Shown: piece by piece, positions 45,052 to 53,721 of the stretch
Layout: every line of letters starts with the position of its first letter
How positions within the stretch are numbered: position 1 is the first letter of the stretch
Source: Raskinella chloraquaticus (SeqCode)
Lineage (GTDB): Bacteria > Pseudomonadota > Alphaproteobacteria > Rhizobiales > UBA4765
Direction of reading: 5' to 3'
NCBI GenBank assembly: GCA_002365175.1
Contig: DEZK01000043.1
Coordinates: 1 to 55,862 of the forward strand
DNA length: 55,862 bases
Notes under the pieces: model-generated
The model's database searches: none
The model's input: the letters and a program-made list of their open reading frames with translations, nothing else
What the model was told of the DNA's origin: nothing
Position numbers and translations under genes: made by a program

Positions 45052-45972
45052 ATGTCCCCCAATCTGAAAGGCATCATCGCAACGCTCTGCGCCTCGCTGT
45101 TCTTTGTTACTTCCGATACGCTGGTGAAACTGACAGCCCCGCATCTGCCGCTGGGCGAGATCCTCGCCATCCGCGGCGCCATTCTCGTTGCGGGGTTGGC
45201 CGCCATCATCATGATGAACGGCGAGTGGCGCCATCTCGCACGGCTTGGCGACCGCCTCGTGGTCCAGCGTTCCGTCCTCGAAGCGCTGATTGCCTACTTC
45301 TTCATATCGGCCCTGAGCATACTTCCCCTTGCCAATCTGACAGCAATTTTCCTTACCGCGCCGCTCATGATGACAGCCGTGTCGGCCACGCTCCTGCGCG
45401 AGAGCGTTGGATGGCGGCGCTGGAGCGCGGTCGCGGCAGGTTTTGTCGGCATGCTTCTTGTTGTCAAACCGAGCATTCAGGGGTTTTCGCTCGCCTCCCT
45501 GTTTGGCCTGGCAGCCGCAGCGCTGTCAGTGGCGCGCGATCTGACGACGCGCCGGATCAATCCCGCCACACCCTCGCTGATCGTGACCTTAGGCGCCAGC
45601 CTGTCGGTTGCTCTGCTGGGCCTCAGTCTCGGACTGGTCGAAAACTGGATTGCGCCGCCATCCGCCGATCTTGCGCGATTATTCGCCACGGCGCTGGCGC
45701 TCGGCGGTGGCAGCTTTTCCATCATTATCGCCTATCGCAGCGCCGAAGCCTCGGTCATTTCACCGTTTCGCTACGGGGTCATTATTCTGGCGCTTCTCTC
45801 GGGCTATCTGGTGTGGGGGGAGAGACCGGACGGGCCAGCCTTTGCCGGCATCGCCATCATTCTGGGGGCCAATCTCTATATTGTGCACCGCGAAAGGCTG
45901 CGGGCGCGTTCTACTGCCGGTACACCGTCGGATCACCCCAGCGCCGATAACTGCCATCAGGATAAACGATGA
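45052..45972 (+). CDS. DMT superfamily (EamA) permease
   Basis: Inner-membrane protein of 306 residues with ten predicted hydrophobic helices in two EamA repeats, including GIIATLCASLFFVTSDTLVKL and the second repeat's SLFGLAAAALSVARDL. The substrate is a small metabolite that cannot be specified. It directly follows moaA. The last 62 bases overlap the end of the convergent peptidoglycan-binding gene. Confidence 0.87.
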   Translation: MSPNLKGIIATLCASLFFVTSDTLVKLTAPHLPLGEILAIRGAILVAGLAAIIMMNGEWRHLARLGDRLVVQRSVLEALIAYFFISALSILPLANLTAIFLTAPLMMTAVSATLLRESVGWRRWSAVAAGFVGMLLVVKPSIQGFSLASLFGLAAAALSVARDLTTRRINPATPSLIVTLGASLSVALLGLSLGLVENWIAPPSADLARLFATALALGGGSFSIIIAYRSAEASVISPFRYGVIILALLSGYLVWGERPDGPAFAGIAIILGANLYIVHRERLRARSTAGTPSDHPSADNCHQDKR

Positions 45973-47386
45973 CCGGTCGTTGGCCAGCGGGCTGGGTGCG
46001 GCGCGGTGGCGACGTATAGACGACAACGTCGTCATCATCATCATCCGCCTGCACCGGCGCGCGCCTGGCTGTCTGGCGGCGCGGCTCGGCTTGTGGCGCT
46101 GCCTGCTGGCGCGGACGAGGTTCACGCGGTGCCACCCGCTTGGGCGCAGCCGCCGGGCCCGGTGACAGGCGCGGCTGCTCAGGCGGGGGCGGTGCTGCCT
46201 CAACCACGGGACTGGCGGGGGCATTCACAACGGCTACCGGTGCGCTTGGCGGTGAGGCCGGATTGGCAGCCAGCGGCGGCGTGCCGAAGGACACAGACGT
46301 GCAGGCTGAATCGTCAGCCGCATTATCATCGCCTGCGAGCGTCCCGTTACTGCCAAAAACAGCGTTCAGGAAATCAGCTGTCAACTCCGTCGGCCCTTCG
46401 ATATTCGCCCGGCTGCGAAAAGCACGGATCGCTTCAACGGTTTTGGTACCGAGGCGACCATCATACCCTCCAGGATCGAACCCGGCCTTTTGCAGGGCAA
46501 ACTGAATGGCTGCTATCTGCTCCGAGCGATAAACACCATCTTTCGCGCGCGCCGGCCAGACGATGCGGGCGCATACGGTTGACGAGGGACGGCGTGGGCG
46601 TTCGGCAATCTGCCAGTCAATGCTGAGCCGCGCCCTGGCGTCGGGCGCAAGCGCGGTTCCAGCACCCGAGCAGGTCAGGCTTTCGCTCGCCTGACCACAT
46701 GACCATGAATCAGGCAGAATATTGCCAATCTGCGCTCCCTCGCTGCCAAGCGCGAGGGCGACCAGAAACGGGCTTGCCAGAGGGCGGCTGCCGCGATTGT
46801 GCAATTCGACAACCATCGGGCAGGTGCTGGCTGGTTTACAATAGGCCGGAACGGTCAGCGTCAGTGCAAGCGATACCTCCGGCTTGTCTCCGGGTTCCTT
46901 CGCGCTTGCCGTATTTCCCGCATCCGCTTTCGCCGGATCGGCGGCAGCTGGTGTCTTCTCCGCACTCTTCGTCGCAGGAGCGGTGTTCTCCACCGGCGCC
47001 GGGCAGGGTTTTTCGGCAATGCGGGTTGCCTGATCAAGGGCACCAAACGCCTGTCGGGCCTCTTCCAGCCGCTGGTCACGCTCACGAGCCAGATTGTCGA
47101 GTTCCTTTGAGGTGATCTTGCCCGTCTTCTGCAACGTCTGGAGGTCGGCAAAACGGCGGGCGGCGATCTGGGCATTTTCAGCAGCCGCTGCCTGCGCCGC
47201 CGCAGCGCTCGAGACGAGTGCTGCCTTCTCCTCCGCGCAAAGTGGACCGCTCGCCAGTGTTGGTCGCGCCACGGTGCGATAGGAATCGTTTTGCTGGGCG
47301 TGGACGAGCGAAGCCCCGCCCGCCGCACACAATACCATCAATAGCGCCAGCGTCACGGCTATAGGTGGGCGGTTTTGGCCACACAT
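45911..47386 (-). CDS. exported peptidoglycan-binding protein with coiled coil and proline-rich tail
   Basis: Protein of 491 residues from ATG 47386, which has GGAG upstream (an earlier in-frame TTG is less likely). A signal peptide ends VHA, followed by an alanine-rich coiled coil (about 45-110) and an alanine/lysine-rich linker. After a beta-rich region comes a peptidoglycan-binding module (QFALQKAGFDPGGYDGRLG ... AIRAFRS). A proline/arginine-rich disordered tail has an aspartate run (DDDDDD) and ends in RRWGDPTVYRQ. It is probably periplasmic and anchored to the cell wall. The function is unknown. Confidence 0.8.
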   Translation of the reverse strand: MCGQNRPPIAVTLALLMVLCAAGGASLVHAQQNDSYRTVARPTLASGPLCAEEKAALVSSAAAAQAAAAENAQIAARRFADLQTLQKTGKITSKELDNLARERDQRLEEARQAFGALDQATRIAEKPCPAPVENTAPATKSAEKTPAAADPAKADAGNTASAKEPGDKPEVSLALTLTVPAYCKPASTCPMVVELHNRGSRPLASPFLVALALGSEGAQIGNILPDSWSCGQASESLTCSGAGTALAPDARARLSIDWQIAERPRRPSSTVCARIVWPARAKDGVYRSEQIAAIQFALQKAGFDPGGYDGRLGTKTVEAIRAFRSRANIEGPTELTADFLNAVFGSNGTLAGDDNAADDSACTSVSFGTPPLAANPASPPSAPVAVVNAPASPVVEAAPPPPEQPRLSPGPAAAPKRVAPREPRPRQQAAPQAEPRRQTARRAPVQADDDDDDVVVYTSPPRRTQPAGQRPVIVYPDGSYRRWGDPTVYRQ

Positions 47387-47508
47387 GTTCAAACTCCGAA
47401 ACCCCGATCCGCTACCGGATTAGCACAATATATAACGCCCGAATGACAATTTCCCGTCATATCGACTGACATCCGGCGCCATCGTGCCTGTCTGGCGACC
47501 AATTGCGA

Positions 47509-48351
47509 CTAATCTTCGATGATGATGCGCGGCGGCGGCTTTCTTGCGCCACTTGCGTTCAAAAGCATGCGCCGCGCGATCTGGCGATAGGTATCGGCAT
47601 GCGCGCCTTGCGGGTGTTTCACCATGATCGGCGTTCCCGCATCCGATGTCTCACGAATGTAGGGATCAAGCGGGATCTGGCCTAAAAACGGCACCTGAAG
47701 ACGGGCAGCATCGTCCTCGGCACCACCATGACCAAAAATGTCCGTACGGCTGCCACATTTCGGGCAAAGGAAAAAACTCATATTCTCGATCACGCCAAGG
47801 ATCGGCACGTCGACGCGCCTGAACATGGCAAGCCCGCGCCGGGCATCGATCAGCGCCATATCCTGAGGCGTGGAAACCACAACGGCACCCGCCAGCGGCA
47901 CTATCTGCGCGAGCGTCAGGGCAGCATCACCGGTCCCCGGCGGCATGTCGACGATCAGCACGTCAAGCGGGCCCCAGTCGACATCGCGCAGTAGCTGCGT
48001 GATCGCCTGCATCACCATCGGGCCTCGCCAGATCATTGCGCCGCTTTCAGGAACCAGCAGGCCGATTGACATGATGAGGAGGCCATTTGTTCGAAGCGGC
48101 TTCAGGCGATTGCCGGGCAACAATTCGGGCTTGTCGTGAACACCCAGCAGGGTTGGCACGGACGGCCCATAGATATCCGCGTCAAGCAGGCCGACCTTCA
48201 ACCCGTCGGCGGCGCAGGCCAGAGCCAGATTGACAGCGGTTGTCGACTTGCCAACGCCCCCTTTGCCCGAGGAAATGGCGATGATCGCCTTGATGTCGGG
48301 CGCCAGCTTCGGCGGCGGGGCCGGAGCGGTACGTGGAGGAGAAAGGGCCAT
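47509..48351 (-). CDS. mrp: Mrp/NBP35-type Fe-S carrier ATPase, short form
   Basis: P-loop ATPase of 280 residues with the deviant Walker A GKGGVGKST (29-37), DADIYGPS, a PPGTGDAAL segment and the cluster-binding CPKC (LCPKCGS). It delivers [4Fe-4S] clusters as a dimer. The usual N-terminal DUF59 domain (about 80-100 residues) is missing: the P-loop begins near residue 29 and the beta-hydroxyacid dehydrogenase gene starts 163 bases upstream. An in-frame extension to 48453 has no DUF59 features. ATG 48351 is the likeliest start. Confidence 0.88.
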   Translation of the reverse strand: MALSPPRTAPAPPPKLAPDIKAIIAISSGKGGVGKSTTAVNLALACAADGLKVGLLDADIYGPSVPTLLGVHDKPELLPGNRLKPLRTNGLLIMSIGLLVPESGAMIWRGPMVMQAITQLLRDVDWGPLDVLIVDMPPGTGDAALTLAQIVPLAGAVVVSTPQDMALIDARRGLAMFRRVDVPILGVIENMSFFLCPKCGSRTDIFGHGGAEDDAARLQVPFLGQIPLDPYIRETSDAGTPIMVKHPQGAHADTYRQIARRMLLNASGARKPPPRIIIED

Positions 48352-48514
48352 GCTAGGTCTCGGATTGATGGAGAAGGACCCTAGCGACAGACGATGCCGG
48401 GTCAAGCGCCACCTTGCTCCCGGCATGTCGTGGAGCTGCTTTCGCGCTTGCACTTGGGGCCGGTCCGGTTAGGTTCGCGCTTCAGCGATTTGAATTGAAC
48501 AGCGGAGCGAAACA

Positions 48515-49384
48515 GTGGCCAAGGTTGCATTTCTCGGTTTGGGCGTGATGGGCTACCCGATGGCTGGCCATCTCAAGGCCAAGGGGCATGAGGTGACTGT
48601 CTACAACCGCTCGCCCGGCAAGGCCGCCGAATGGGTGAAGCAGCATGGCGGCAAGTCGGCGCCGACCCCCAAAGCGGCAGCGCACGGCCAGGAGATCATC
48701 TTTGCCTGCGTCGGCAATGATGATGATCTGCGCCAAGTGGTGACTGGCAGTGACGGCGCCTTCGAGGGCATGGCCAAGGGGGCGCTCTTCGTCGATCACA
48801 CGACGGCGTCCGCCAATGTGGCGCGCGAGCTGCACGCTGCCGGCAAGGGGCGCGGCATCGATTTTATCGACGCACCCGTCTCGGGTGGTCAGGCGGGAGC
48901 GCAGAACGGCGTGCTGACGGTCATGTGCGGCGGCGACCCTGCGCCCTATGCGAAGGCCGAACCGGTCATCATGTCGTTTGCCCGCTCATGCCGCCTGCTG
49001 GGAGAATCGGGCGCAGGTCAGCTTACCAAGATGGTCAACCAGATCTGCATCGCCGGACTGGTCCAGGGGCTGTCGGAAGGCGTTCATTTCGCCAAGCGCG
49101 CAGGGCTTGATGTCGAGGCTGTCCTTGACGTTATCTCGAAGGGCGCGGCAGGCTCTTGGCAGATGGAAAACCGCGGCAAGACGATGAATGCCGACAAGTT
49201 CGACTTCGGCTTTGCGGTTGACTGGATGCGCAAGGATTTGTCGATGTGCCTTGATGAATCGCGGCGCAACGGCGCCAAATTGCCGGTTACAGCCCTCGTC
49301 GACCAATTCTATGCCCAGGTGCAGGAGATGGGCGGCAAGCGCTGGGACACGTCCAGCCTGATCGCCCTGCTCGATCGCAAATAG
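48515..49384 (+). CDS. beta-hydroxyacid dehydrogenase (3-hydroxyisobutyrate dehydrogenase/glyoxylate reductase family)
   Basis: NAD(P)-dependent dehydrogenase of 289 residues. The Rossmann start is FLGLGVMGYPMAGHL, DAPVSGGQAGA is the substrate-binding signature, and the catalytic lysine lies in GAGQLTKMVNQ near 171. GTG 48515 has GGAG upstream. It could be a 2-hydroxy-3-oxopropionate reductase, succinic semialdehyde reductase or 3-hydroxyisobutyrate dehydrogenase, and sequence alone does not decide. Confidence 0.88.
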   Translation: MAKVAFLGLGVMGYPMAGHLKAKGHEVTVYNRSPGKAAEWVKQHGGKSAPTPKAAAHGQEIIFACVGNDDDLRQVVTGSDGAFEGMAKGALFVDHTTASANVARELHAAGKGRGIDFIDAPVSGGQAGAQNGVLTVMCGGDPAPYAKAEPVIMSFARSCRLLGESGAGQLTKMVNQICIAGLVQGLSEGVHFAKRAGLDVEAVLDVISKGAAGSWQMENRGKTMNADKFDFGFAVDWMRKDLSMCLDESRRNGAKLPVTALVDQFYAQVQEMGGKRWDTSSLIALLDRK

Positions 49385-49389
49385 CCGCC

Positions 49390-49599
49390 TCAGCGGCGCG
49401 TAAACGTCAGATAGGCGGCAAAACCGGCGATGGCGACAAAGATCACAAACATCGCCGTTTCACGGGCTTCGCCCTCTAGCGTCACGGCGCGCCTCATATC
49501 GGCCAGACGCTCCGACTGGCCGGGATCAAGCGACAGCAGCATCAGCACCACGACCGAGATGGCAGCGAGGATGATGAAGATGGGAAAGCGACCTTTCAT
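49390..49599 (-). CDS. small two-helix membrane protein
   Basis: Protein of 69 residues from ATG 49599, which has AGAGG 7 bases upstream. There are two hydrophobic segments (FPIFIILAAISVVVLMLL and FVIFVAIAGFAAYLTF), separated by a charged stretch, and a C-terminal TRR. I recognise no family. It lies between the dehydrogenase (convergent) and the UDG gene upstream. Confidence 0.6.
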   Translation of the reverse strand: MKGRFPIFIILAAISVVVLMLLSLDPGQSERLADMRRAVTLEGEARETAMFVIFVAIAGFAAYLTFTRR

Positions 49600-49642
49600 A
49601 ACCTCTAGATAAGGCCGGAACGGCGCCAGGGGAAGAGGGTCT

Positions 49643-50278
49643 TCATTTGCCCAGAATTCGGCGCACATCCGCTTGCAGGACAGGGAGGAGATCGCGTTCA
49701 TACCATGGGTTCTTCTTCAGCCAGCCGGTATTGCGCCAGGACGGATGGGGAACGGGAATAACCCGGGGCGATGCGTTGGCGCCGTAGGCGATCTGCCAGT
49801 TCTCAACGGTTGCCTGGAGGCTGGAGCCGAGATGAGCATCAAGGCCCAGGCGGCGGAAATGATAGCGCTGGGCGTACTGGCCGATCAGCACCAGTAACTC
49901 AATATTGCGGAATTGCTGCATCAACCGATCATGCCAGGTGGCGGCGCATTCAGGGCGCGGTGGCAGATCGCCGCCCTTGCTATCCTGGCCGGGAAAACAG
50001 AACCCCATGGGGATGATCGCCAGATTGGTCTCGTCGTAGAACGTCGCATCATCGACACCGAGCCATGAGCGCAGGCGCTCGCCTGACGCGTCCGTATACG
50101 GCGTGCCGGAGAGATGAACCTTGGTTCCCGGCGCCTGCCCGGCCAGTACGATGCGTGCACCTGGTTTGCCGCGAAAGACAGGGCGCGGCTCATGCGGCAG
50201 CGGTGATCCGCGCGGGCTGTCGATACACACCCTGCAACCACGGATCGCCTTTGCCAGATGGCTGTAGGAATCGCTCAT
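49643..50278 (-). CDS. uracil-DNA glycosylase family protein
   Basis: Protein of 211 residues. The active-site motif is GQAPGTKVHLSGTPYTDASG (about 47-66), and the late HPSWRNTGW motif supplies the leucine-loop region. N-terminal CRVC could contribute to an Fe-S site, but I cannot trace four ligands. It likely excises uracil or a related lesion. It overlaps the GST gene by 4 bases (ATGA), so the two are co-translated. Confidence 0.8.
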   Translation of the reverse strand: MSDSYSHLAKAIRGCRVCIDSPRGSPLPHEPRPVFRGKPGARIVLAGQAPGTKVHLSGTPYTDASGERLRSWLGVDDATFYDETNLAIIPMGFCFPGQDSKGGDLPPRPECAATWHDRLMQQFRNIELLVLIGQYAQRYHFRRLGLDAHLGSSLQATVENWQIAYGANASPRVIPVPHPSWRNTGWLKKNPWYERDLLPVLQADVRRILGK

Positions 50279-50898
50279 TTGACCGGCGCCACGCTGGGGC
50301 GGGCGCTGACCTCGGAATGCCAGCGGCGCAGCGACGTCAATTCCTCGGGAACGCTCAGGCGGATCGGTCGCAGAAAGTCGATGGCAACGAGCGCTGTAAT
50401 ATCGGCAACAGAAAACCGATCACCGGTGATGAACTGGTTGTTTTTCAATTGAGCATCGAGCAGAGCGCAGCTTGCCATGACCTTCGCCTTGTTGGCTTCG
50501 CCCCATTGCGGAATTTGCGGCAGTTCAAGCTCGGCCATCGAGGGGTGGAGATGGCGGAAGACAGCAGCGGTGTGGTTCAACAGCGTCAACTCAACCCGGC
50601 GGTTCCACATTTCGCAGATCGCCCGCTCAATCGGTGTCCTGCCGAACAGATTTGGCTCTGGGGCCATCGCTTCCTCGATATAGCGACAGATGGCGACGGA
50701 TTCCGACAGCGCTGTGCCATCATCAAGAACCAGCACGGGGATGCGCTGGAAGGGATTGAGACGCGCAAAGTCTGCCTCGTGATGCTGCTTCTTCATGATG
50801 TCGACATCGACGACATCAGGCAGCGTTATCCTCTTCTCAGCAAGAAAAATCCCGACACGGCGCGGGTTGGGGGCGCGGGCCGATGTGAAGAGACGCAT
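50275..50898 (-). CDS. glutathione S-transferase family protein
   Basis: Protein of 207 residues with the thioredoxin-like N-terminal domain (RLFTSARAPNPRRVGIFLAEK), the cis-proline segment RIPVLVLDDG and ALSESVAICRYIEE. An all-helical C-terminal domain includes FSVADITALVAIDF. It conjugates glutathione to a substrate that is not specified. It is translationally coupled to the UDG gene downstream. Confidence 0.88.
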   Translation of the reverse strand: MRLFTSARAPNPRRVGIFLAEKRITLPDVVDVDIMKKQHHEADFARLNPFQRIPVLVLDDGTALSESVAICRYIEEAMAPEPNLFGRTPIERAICEMWNRRVELTLLNHTAAVFRHLHPSMAELELPQIPQWGEANKAKVMASCALLDAQLKNNQFITGDRFSVADITALVAIDFLRPIRLSVPEELTSLRRWHSEVSARPSVAPVK

Positions 50899-50959
50899 TC
50901 CTTCCTCCCCTGTCGCTGATTTCGACCGCTTTTCCCGTCGCCTTGGTGCTTTCGGGATT

Positions 50960-50991
50960 GATTAACCGTGTTGGTAAGCCAGTGATTAACC
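50960..50991. promoter_or_regulatory. direct repeat of GATTAACC upstream of the histidine kinase
   Basis: GATTAACC occurs at 50960-50967 and at 50984-50991, 24 bases apart, 43 bases upstream of ATG 51035. TTAACC is the core of the CtrA half-site in alphaproteobacteria. A TATATC element (50992-50997) overlaps the second copy. CtrA control is an inference. Confidence 0.4.
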
Positions 50992-51034
50992 TATATCTCG
51001 CACATTGGCCGCGTCCACTGGAAGTCGGATCAAA

Positions 51035-52588
51035 ATGGCGCGGGCTAGCGTAGCGGATTATGGCGGAATTGTAGCGGGCGCCCCGCTTGACGTTCACCGG
51101 CACGATGTGTCGATGCGCGTGCAGGAATTGCGCGACAAGCTGACATCACAGTCCGGAACGGCACCGGCCTTCGACCACGAACTCGTTGTTCAGTTTGCCA
51201 AAAATCGCCTGTCGACAGCCTTTCTGGTGCCATTGCTGGCGATCGCCACCGCTGGCGTTGGCTCGATCTGGTTTCCGATCGTGCCACTGATTGCCTGGTT
51301 GGCCGGCGTGCTGACGATGAACGCCGTGATCATTGCCTCGTGCAGCCATTTCAGCCGCAAATCGCTGGATGCCACAGCGATCAACCGCTGGCGCAAACGC
51401 TTCAGCGCGATTGAGGCAATGCATGGCCTTGCCTGGTCGCTCATCTACGCGCTACCGATCATTTCATCTGATCCGATTACCGGGCAGATGTTCCTGTTCG
51501 TTCTCACATTGCTGGTTATTGCCGTCAGCGCCATGTTGTCCTCCAGCCAGCCGGCTGCGGTCTGGAGTTGCACGCTTCCCGTCGCGCTTGGCCTCGTGAT
51601 GCGTTTTGCATTGAAGCCGGAGCCGGTGCCGCTGACGATGGCGATGATGACGATTGCCGCCGAAGGCTTTTTTCTCGTTCTCTCGCATCGCCTCTACACC
51701 GCAACACTCGATGGCTTGTCGATGCGGGCGGAACAGGGACGTCTTATTCGCGAATTGGAGCAGGCGAAGATCGCGTCGGATGAGGCGCGTCGCCACGCGG
51801 AGGCCTCGAACCTCGCCAAATCGCGCTTTCTGGCAACCATGAGCCATGAGTTGCGCACGCCGCTCAACGCCATCCTAGGCTTCTCGGAAGTCATGCAGGC
51901 GGAAATTCTCGGCCCCTTCGGCAACCCGACCTACAAGGAATACGCCGGCGACATCCACGCCTCAGGGCAGCACCTGCTGAACCTCATCAATGAAATTCTC
52001 GATCTTTCCCGCGTCGAGGCCGGGCGGTTCGAACTGAATGAGGAGAGCATCAGCCTCGTGACGACGGTCGATGATTGTCTGCGCCTGGTCGCGCTACGGG
52101 CCTCCAGCAAGGGTATCACGCTCAAACAAACATTCGAGGAGTTCATGCCCAACCTGTGGGCTGATGAACGGGCGATCCGCCAGATCACGCTCAATATCAT
52201 GTCGAACGCCATCAAGTTCACACCCGGCAACGGCACGATCTTCATCAAGGCCGGCTGGACGGCTGGCGGCGGGCAATATCTGTCGATCCGCGATACCGGC
52301 CCCGGCATCCCGGACGATGAAATTCCGGTCGTGCTGTCAAGCTTCGGCCAGGGAACGAACGCGCTGAAGATCGCCGAACAGGGGGCTGGCCTCGGCCTGC
52401 CGATCGTCCGCGGGCTGGTTGATCTTCACGGCGGTATCTTCACCTTCAAGTCGAAGCTCAAGGTGGGAACCGAAGTCACTGTCACCTTCCCCGCCAACCG
52501 CGTCATGCAACCGCTTGCAGCTGTTCCACAATCGGAATCTCAGGCGGACCTGCCCACCGAACTGAGGCGCGCCTCACACGCGGCCTGA
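51035..52588 (+). CDS. sensor histidine kinase of the DivJ/PleC type
   Basis: Membrane histidine kinase of 517 residues from ATG 51035 (a TTG at 51005 would add 10). Six hydrophobic helices (about 60-225) are followed by a coiled linker, an HisKA domain with phospho-acceptor H271 in TMSHELRTPLNA, and a HATPase with NIMSNAIKFTPGNG and DTGPGIPDDE. The segment GPFGNPTYKEYAGDIHASG after the H-box is characteristic of DivJ/PleC/PdhS cell-cycle kinases. There is no PAS domain. Its 3' end overlaps the convergent cobT gene. Confidence 0.87.
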   Translation: MARASVADYGGIVAGAPLDVHRHDVSMRVQELRDKLTSQSGTAPAFDHELVVQFAKNRLSTAFLVPLLAIATAGVGSIWFPIVPLIAWLAGVLTMNAVIIASCSHFSRKSLDATAINRWRKRFSAIEAMHGLAWSLIYALPIISSDPITGQMFLFVLTLLVIAVSAMLSSSQPAAVWSCTLPVALGLVMRFALKPEPVPLTMAMMTIAAEGFFLVLSHRLYTATLDGLSMRAEQGRLIRELEQAKIASDEARRHAEASNLAKSRFLATMSHELRTPLNAILGFSEVMQAEILGPFGNPTYKEYAGDIHASGQHLLNLINEILDLSRVEAGRFELNEESISLVTTVDDCLRLVALRASSKGITLKQTFEEFMPNLWADERAIRQITLNIMSNAIKFTPGNGTIFIKAGWTAGGGQYLSIRDTGPGIPDDEIPVVLSSFGQGTNALKIAEQGAGLGLPIVRGLVDLHGGIFTFKSKLKVGTEVTVTFPANRVMQPLAAVPQSESQADLPTELRRASHAA

Positions 52589-53599
52589 CACGCCGGCCTC
52601 GGCAAACGTCGCCATGCCGGAATGTAAGGCGGCGGCGGCCCTGACGATTGAAACGGCAAGTGCCGCCCCGCTTGCCTCACCAAGCCGCAGACCGAGCGAC
52701 AGAAGCGGTGTCAATCCAAGACGTTCCAGCACATTCGCATGGGCTTTTTCCGCCGAACAATGCGCCGCAAGGCAATGATCGAGCGCATCGGGGCGCAGGG
52801 CGTGGAGCACGGCCGCAGCCGCCGTCGTCACATAGCCATCAAGGATCACCGGCACACGCTGGTGGCGGGCTGCAAGGATAGCACCGGCGATGGCGGCGAT
52901 CTCGCGCCCCCCCAGCCTTGCCAACACGGCGAGCGGGTCGCCGAGATGCCCGCTGTGGGTCGCCAGCGCTGTCTCGACGGCGTTTGTCTTGCGCGCGAGC
53001 CCATCGGCGTCGACGCCGGTTCCTGCGCCCACCCATGCGGTCGCGCCGCCACCCCACAACGCCGCGTAGATCGCCGCCGCCGCAGTCGTATTGCCAATCC
53101 CCATATCGCCGAGGCACAGAAGATCAGGCTCGCCTGCCAGCGCCTCCATGCCAAACGCCATATTGGCCGCACAGTCACGCTCGCTCATGGCCGGGCCATC
53201 GCAGATGTCGCCGGTTGGAATATCAACGGCCAGATCGAAGACGCGCAGGCTGATGTCAAAGGTCTTGCATAGCTGATTGATCGCCGCGCCGCCTTGCGAG
53301 AAGTTGGCAAGCATCTGGGCGTTGACGGCAGAAGGGTAGGCCGAAACGCCACGCGCGGCGACACCGTGGGCGCCAGCGAAAATCGCGGCAAGCGGACGGT
53401 TGACGGCGATCGCTCGTCCACCGTTCCACGTCGCCAGCCACACGGCGATGTCCTCCAGCCGGCCAAGCGAGCCGGCAGGTTTGGTCAATTCAGCCTGGCG
53501 GCTGCGAGCGGCGATGGCGGCAGACGTATCACCGGATGGCAAGGTTGCGACCAGGTGGCGGACATCATCGAACGGTCGGCGGTCCGGGGAGGCGATCAT
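52574..53599 (-). CDS. cobT: nicotinate-nucleotide-dimethylbenzimidazole phosphoribosyltransferase
   Basis: Makes alpha-ribazole 5'-phosphate for the lower loop of cobalamin. The 341-residue protein (from ATG 53599) has TKPAGSLGRLE, FAGAHGVAARGVSAYP, LGDMGIGNTTAAAAI and a C-terminal GEASGAALAV, which contains the general base glutamate. It is divergent from cobS, which uses the product. No cobalamin riboswitch is recognisable in the 122 bases between them. Confidence 0.94.
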   Translation of the reverse strand: MIASPDRRPFDDVRHLVATLPSGDTSAAIAARSRQAELTKPAGSLGRLEDIAVWLATWNGGRAIAVNRPLAAIFAGAHGVAARGVSAYPSAVNAQMLANFSQGGAAINQLCKTFDISLRVFDLAVDIPTGDICDGPAMSERDCAANMAFGMEALAGEPDLLCLGDMGIGNTTAAAAIYAALWGGGATAWVGAGTGVDADGLARKTNAVETALATHSGHLGDPLAVLARLGGREIAAIAGAILAARHQRVPVILDGYVTTAAAAVLHALRPDALDHCLAAHCSAEKAHANVLERLGLTPLLSLGLRLGEASGAALAVSIVRAAAALHSGMATFAEAGVSGRV

Positions 53600-53721
53600 A
53601 TGATATCTCGCTGGCAGGCGGATGACGGGAACGGCGCACCGCAACCAGGGCATTCCGGTTCGAGACTGGACCGCAGGCGGTTGAGCCTCCTATATCGCCA
53701 AAGACAAAGAGGCAACCTGTC

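Noticed and set aside
43957..45234. 425-codon minus-strand open frame across moaA
   Set aside because: It is an antisense shadow; moaA on the plus strand carries both Fe-S motifs and the C-terminal GG.
47443..47460. ATGAC-N8-GTCAT inverted repeat upstream of the peptidoglycan-binding gene
   Set aside because: The arms are only 5 bases and the spacer is long, so chance is a sufficient explanation.
53600..53721. Possible cobalamin riboswitch between cobT and cobS
   Set aside because: The divergent region is only 122 bases and I cannot find the conserved B12-box or the expected long multi-stem fold.
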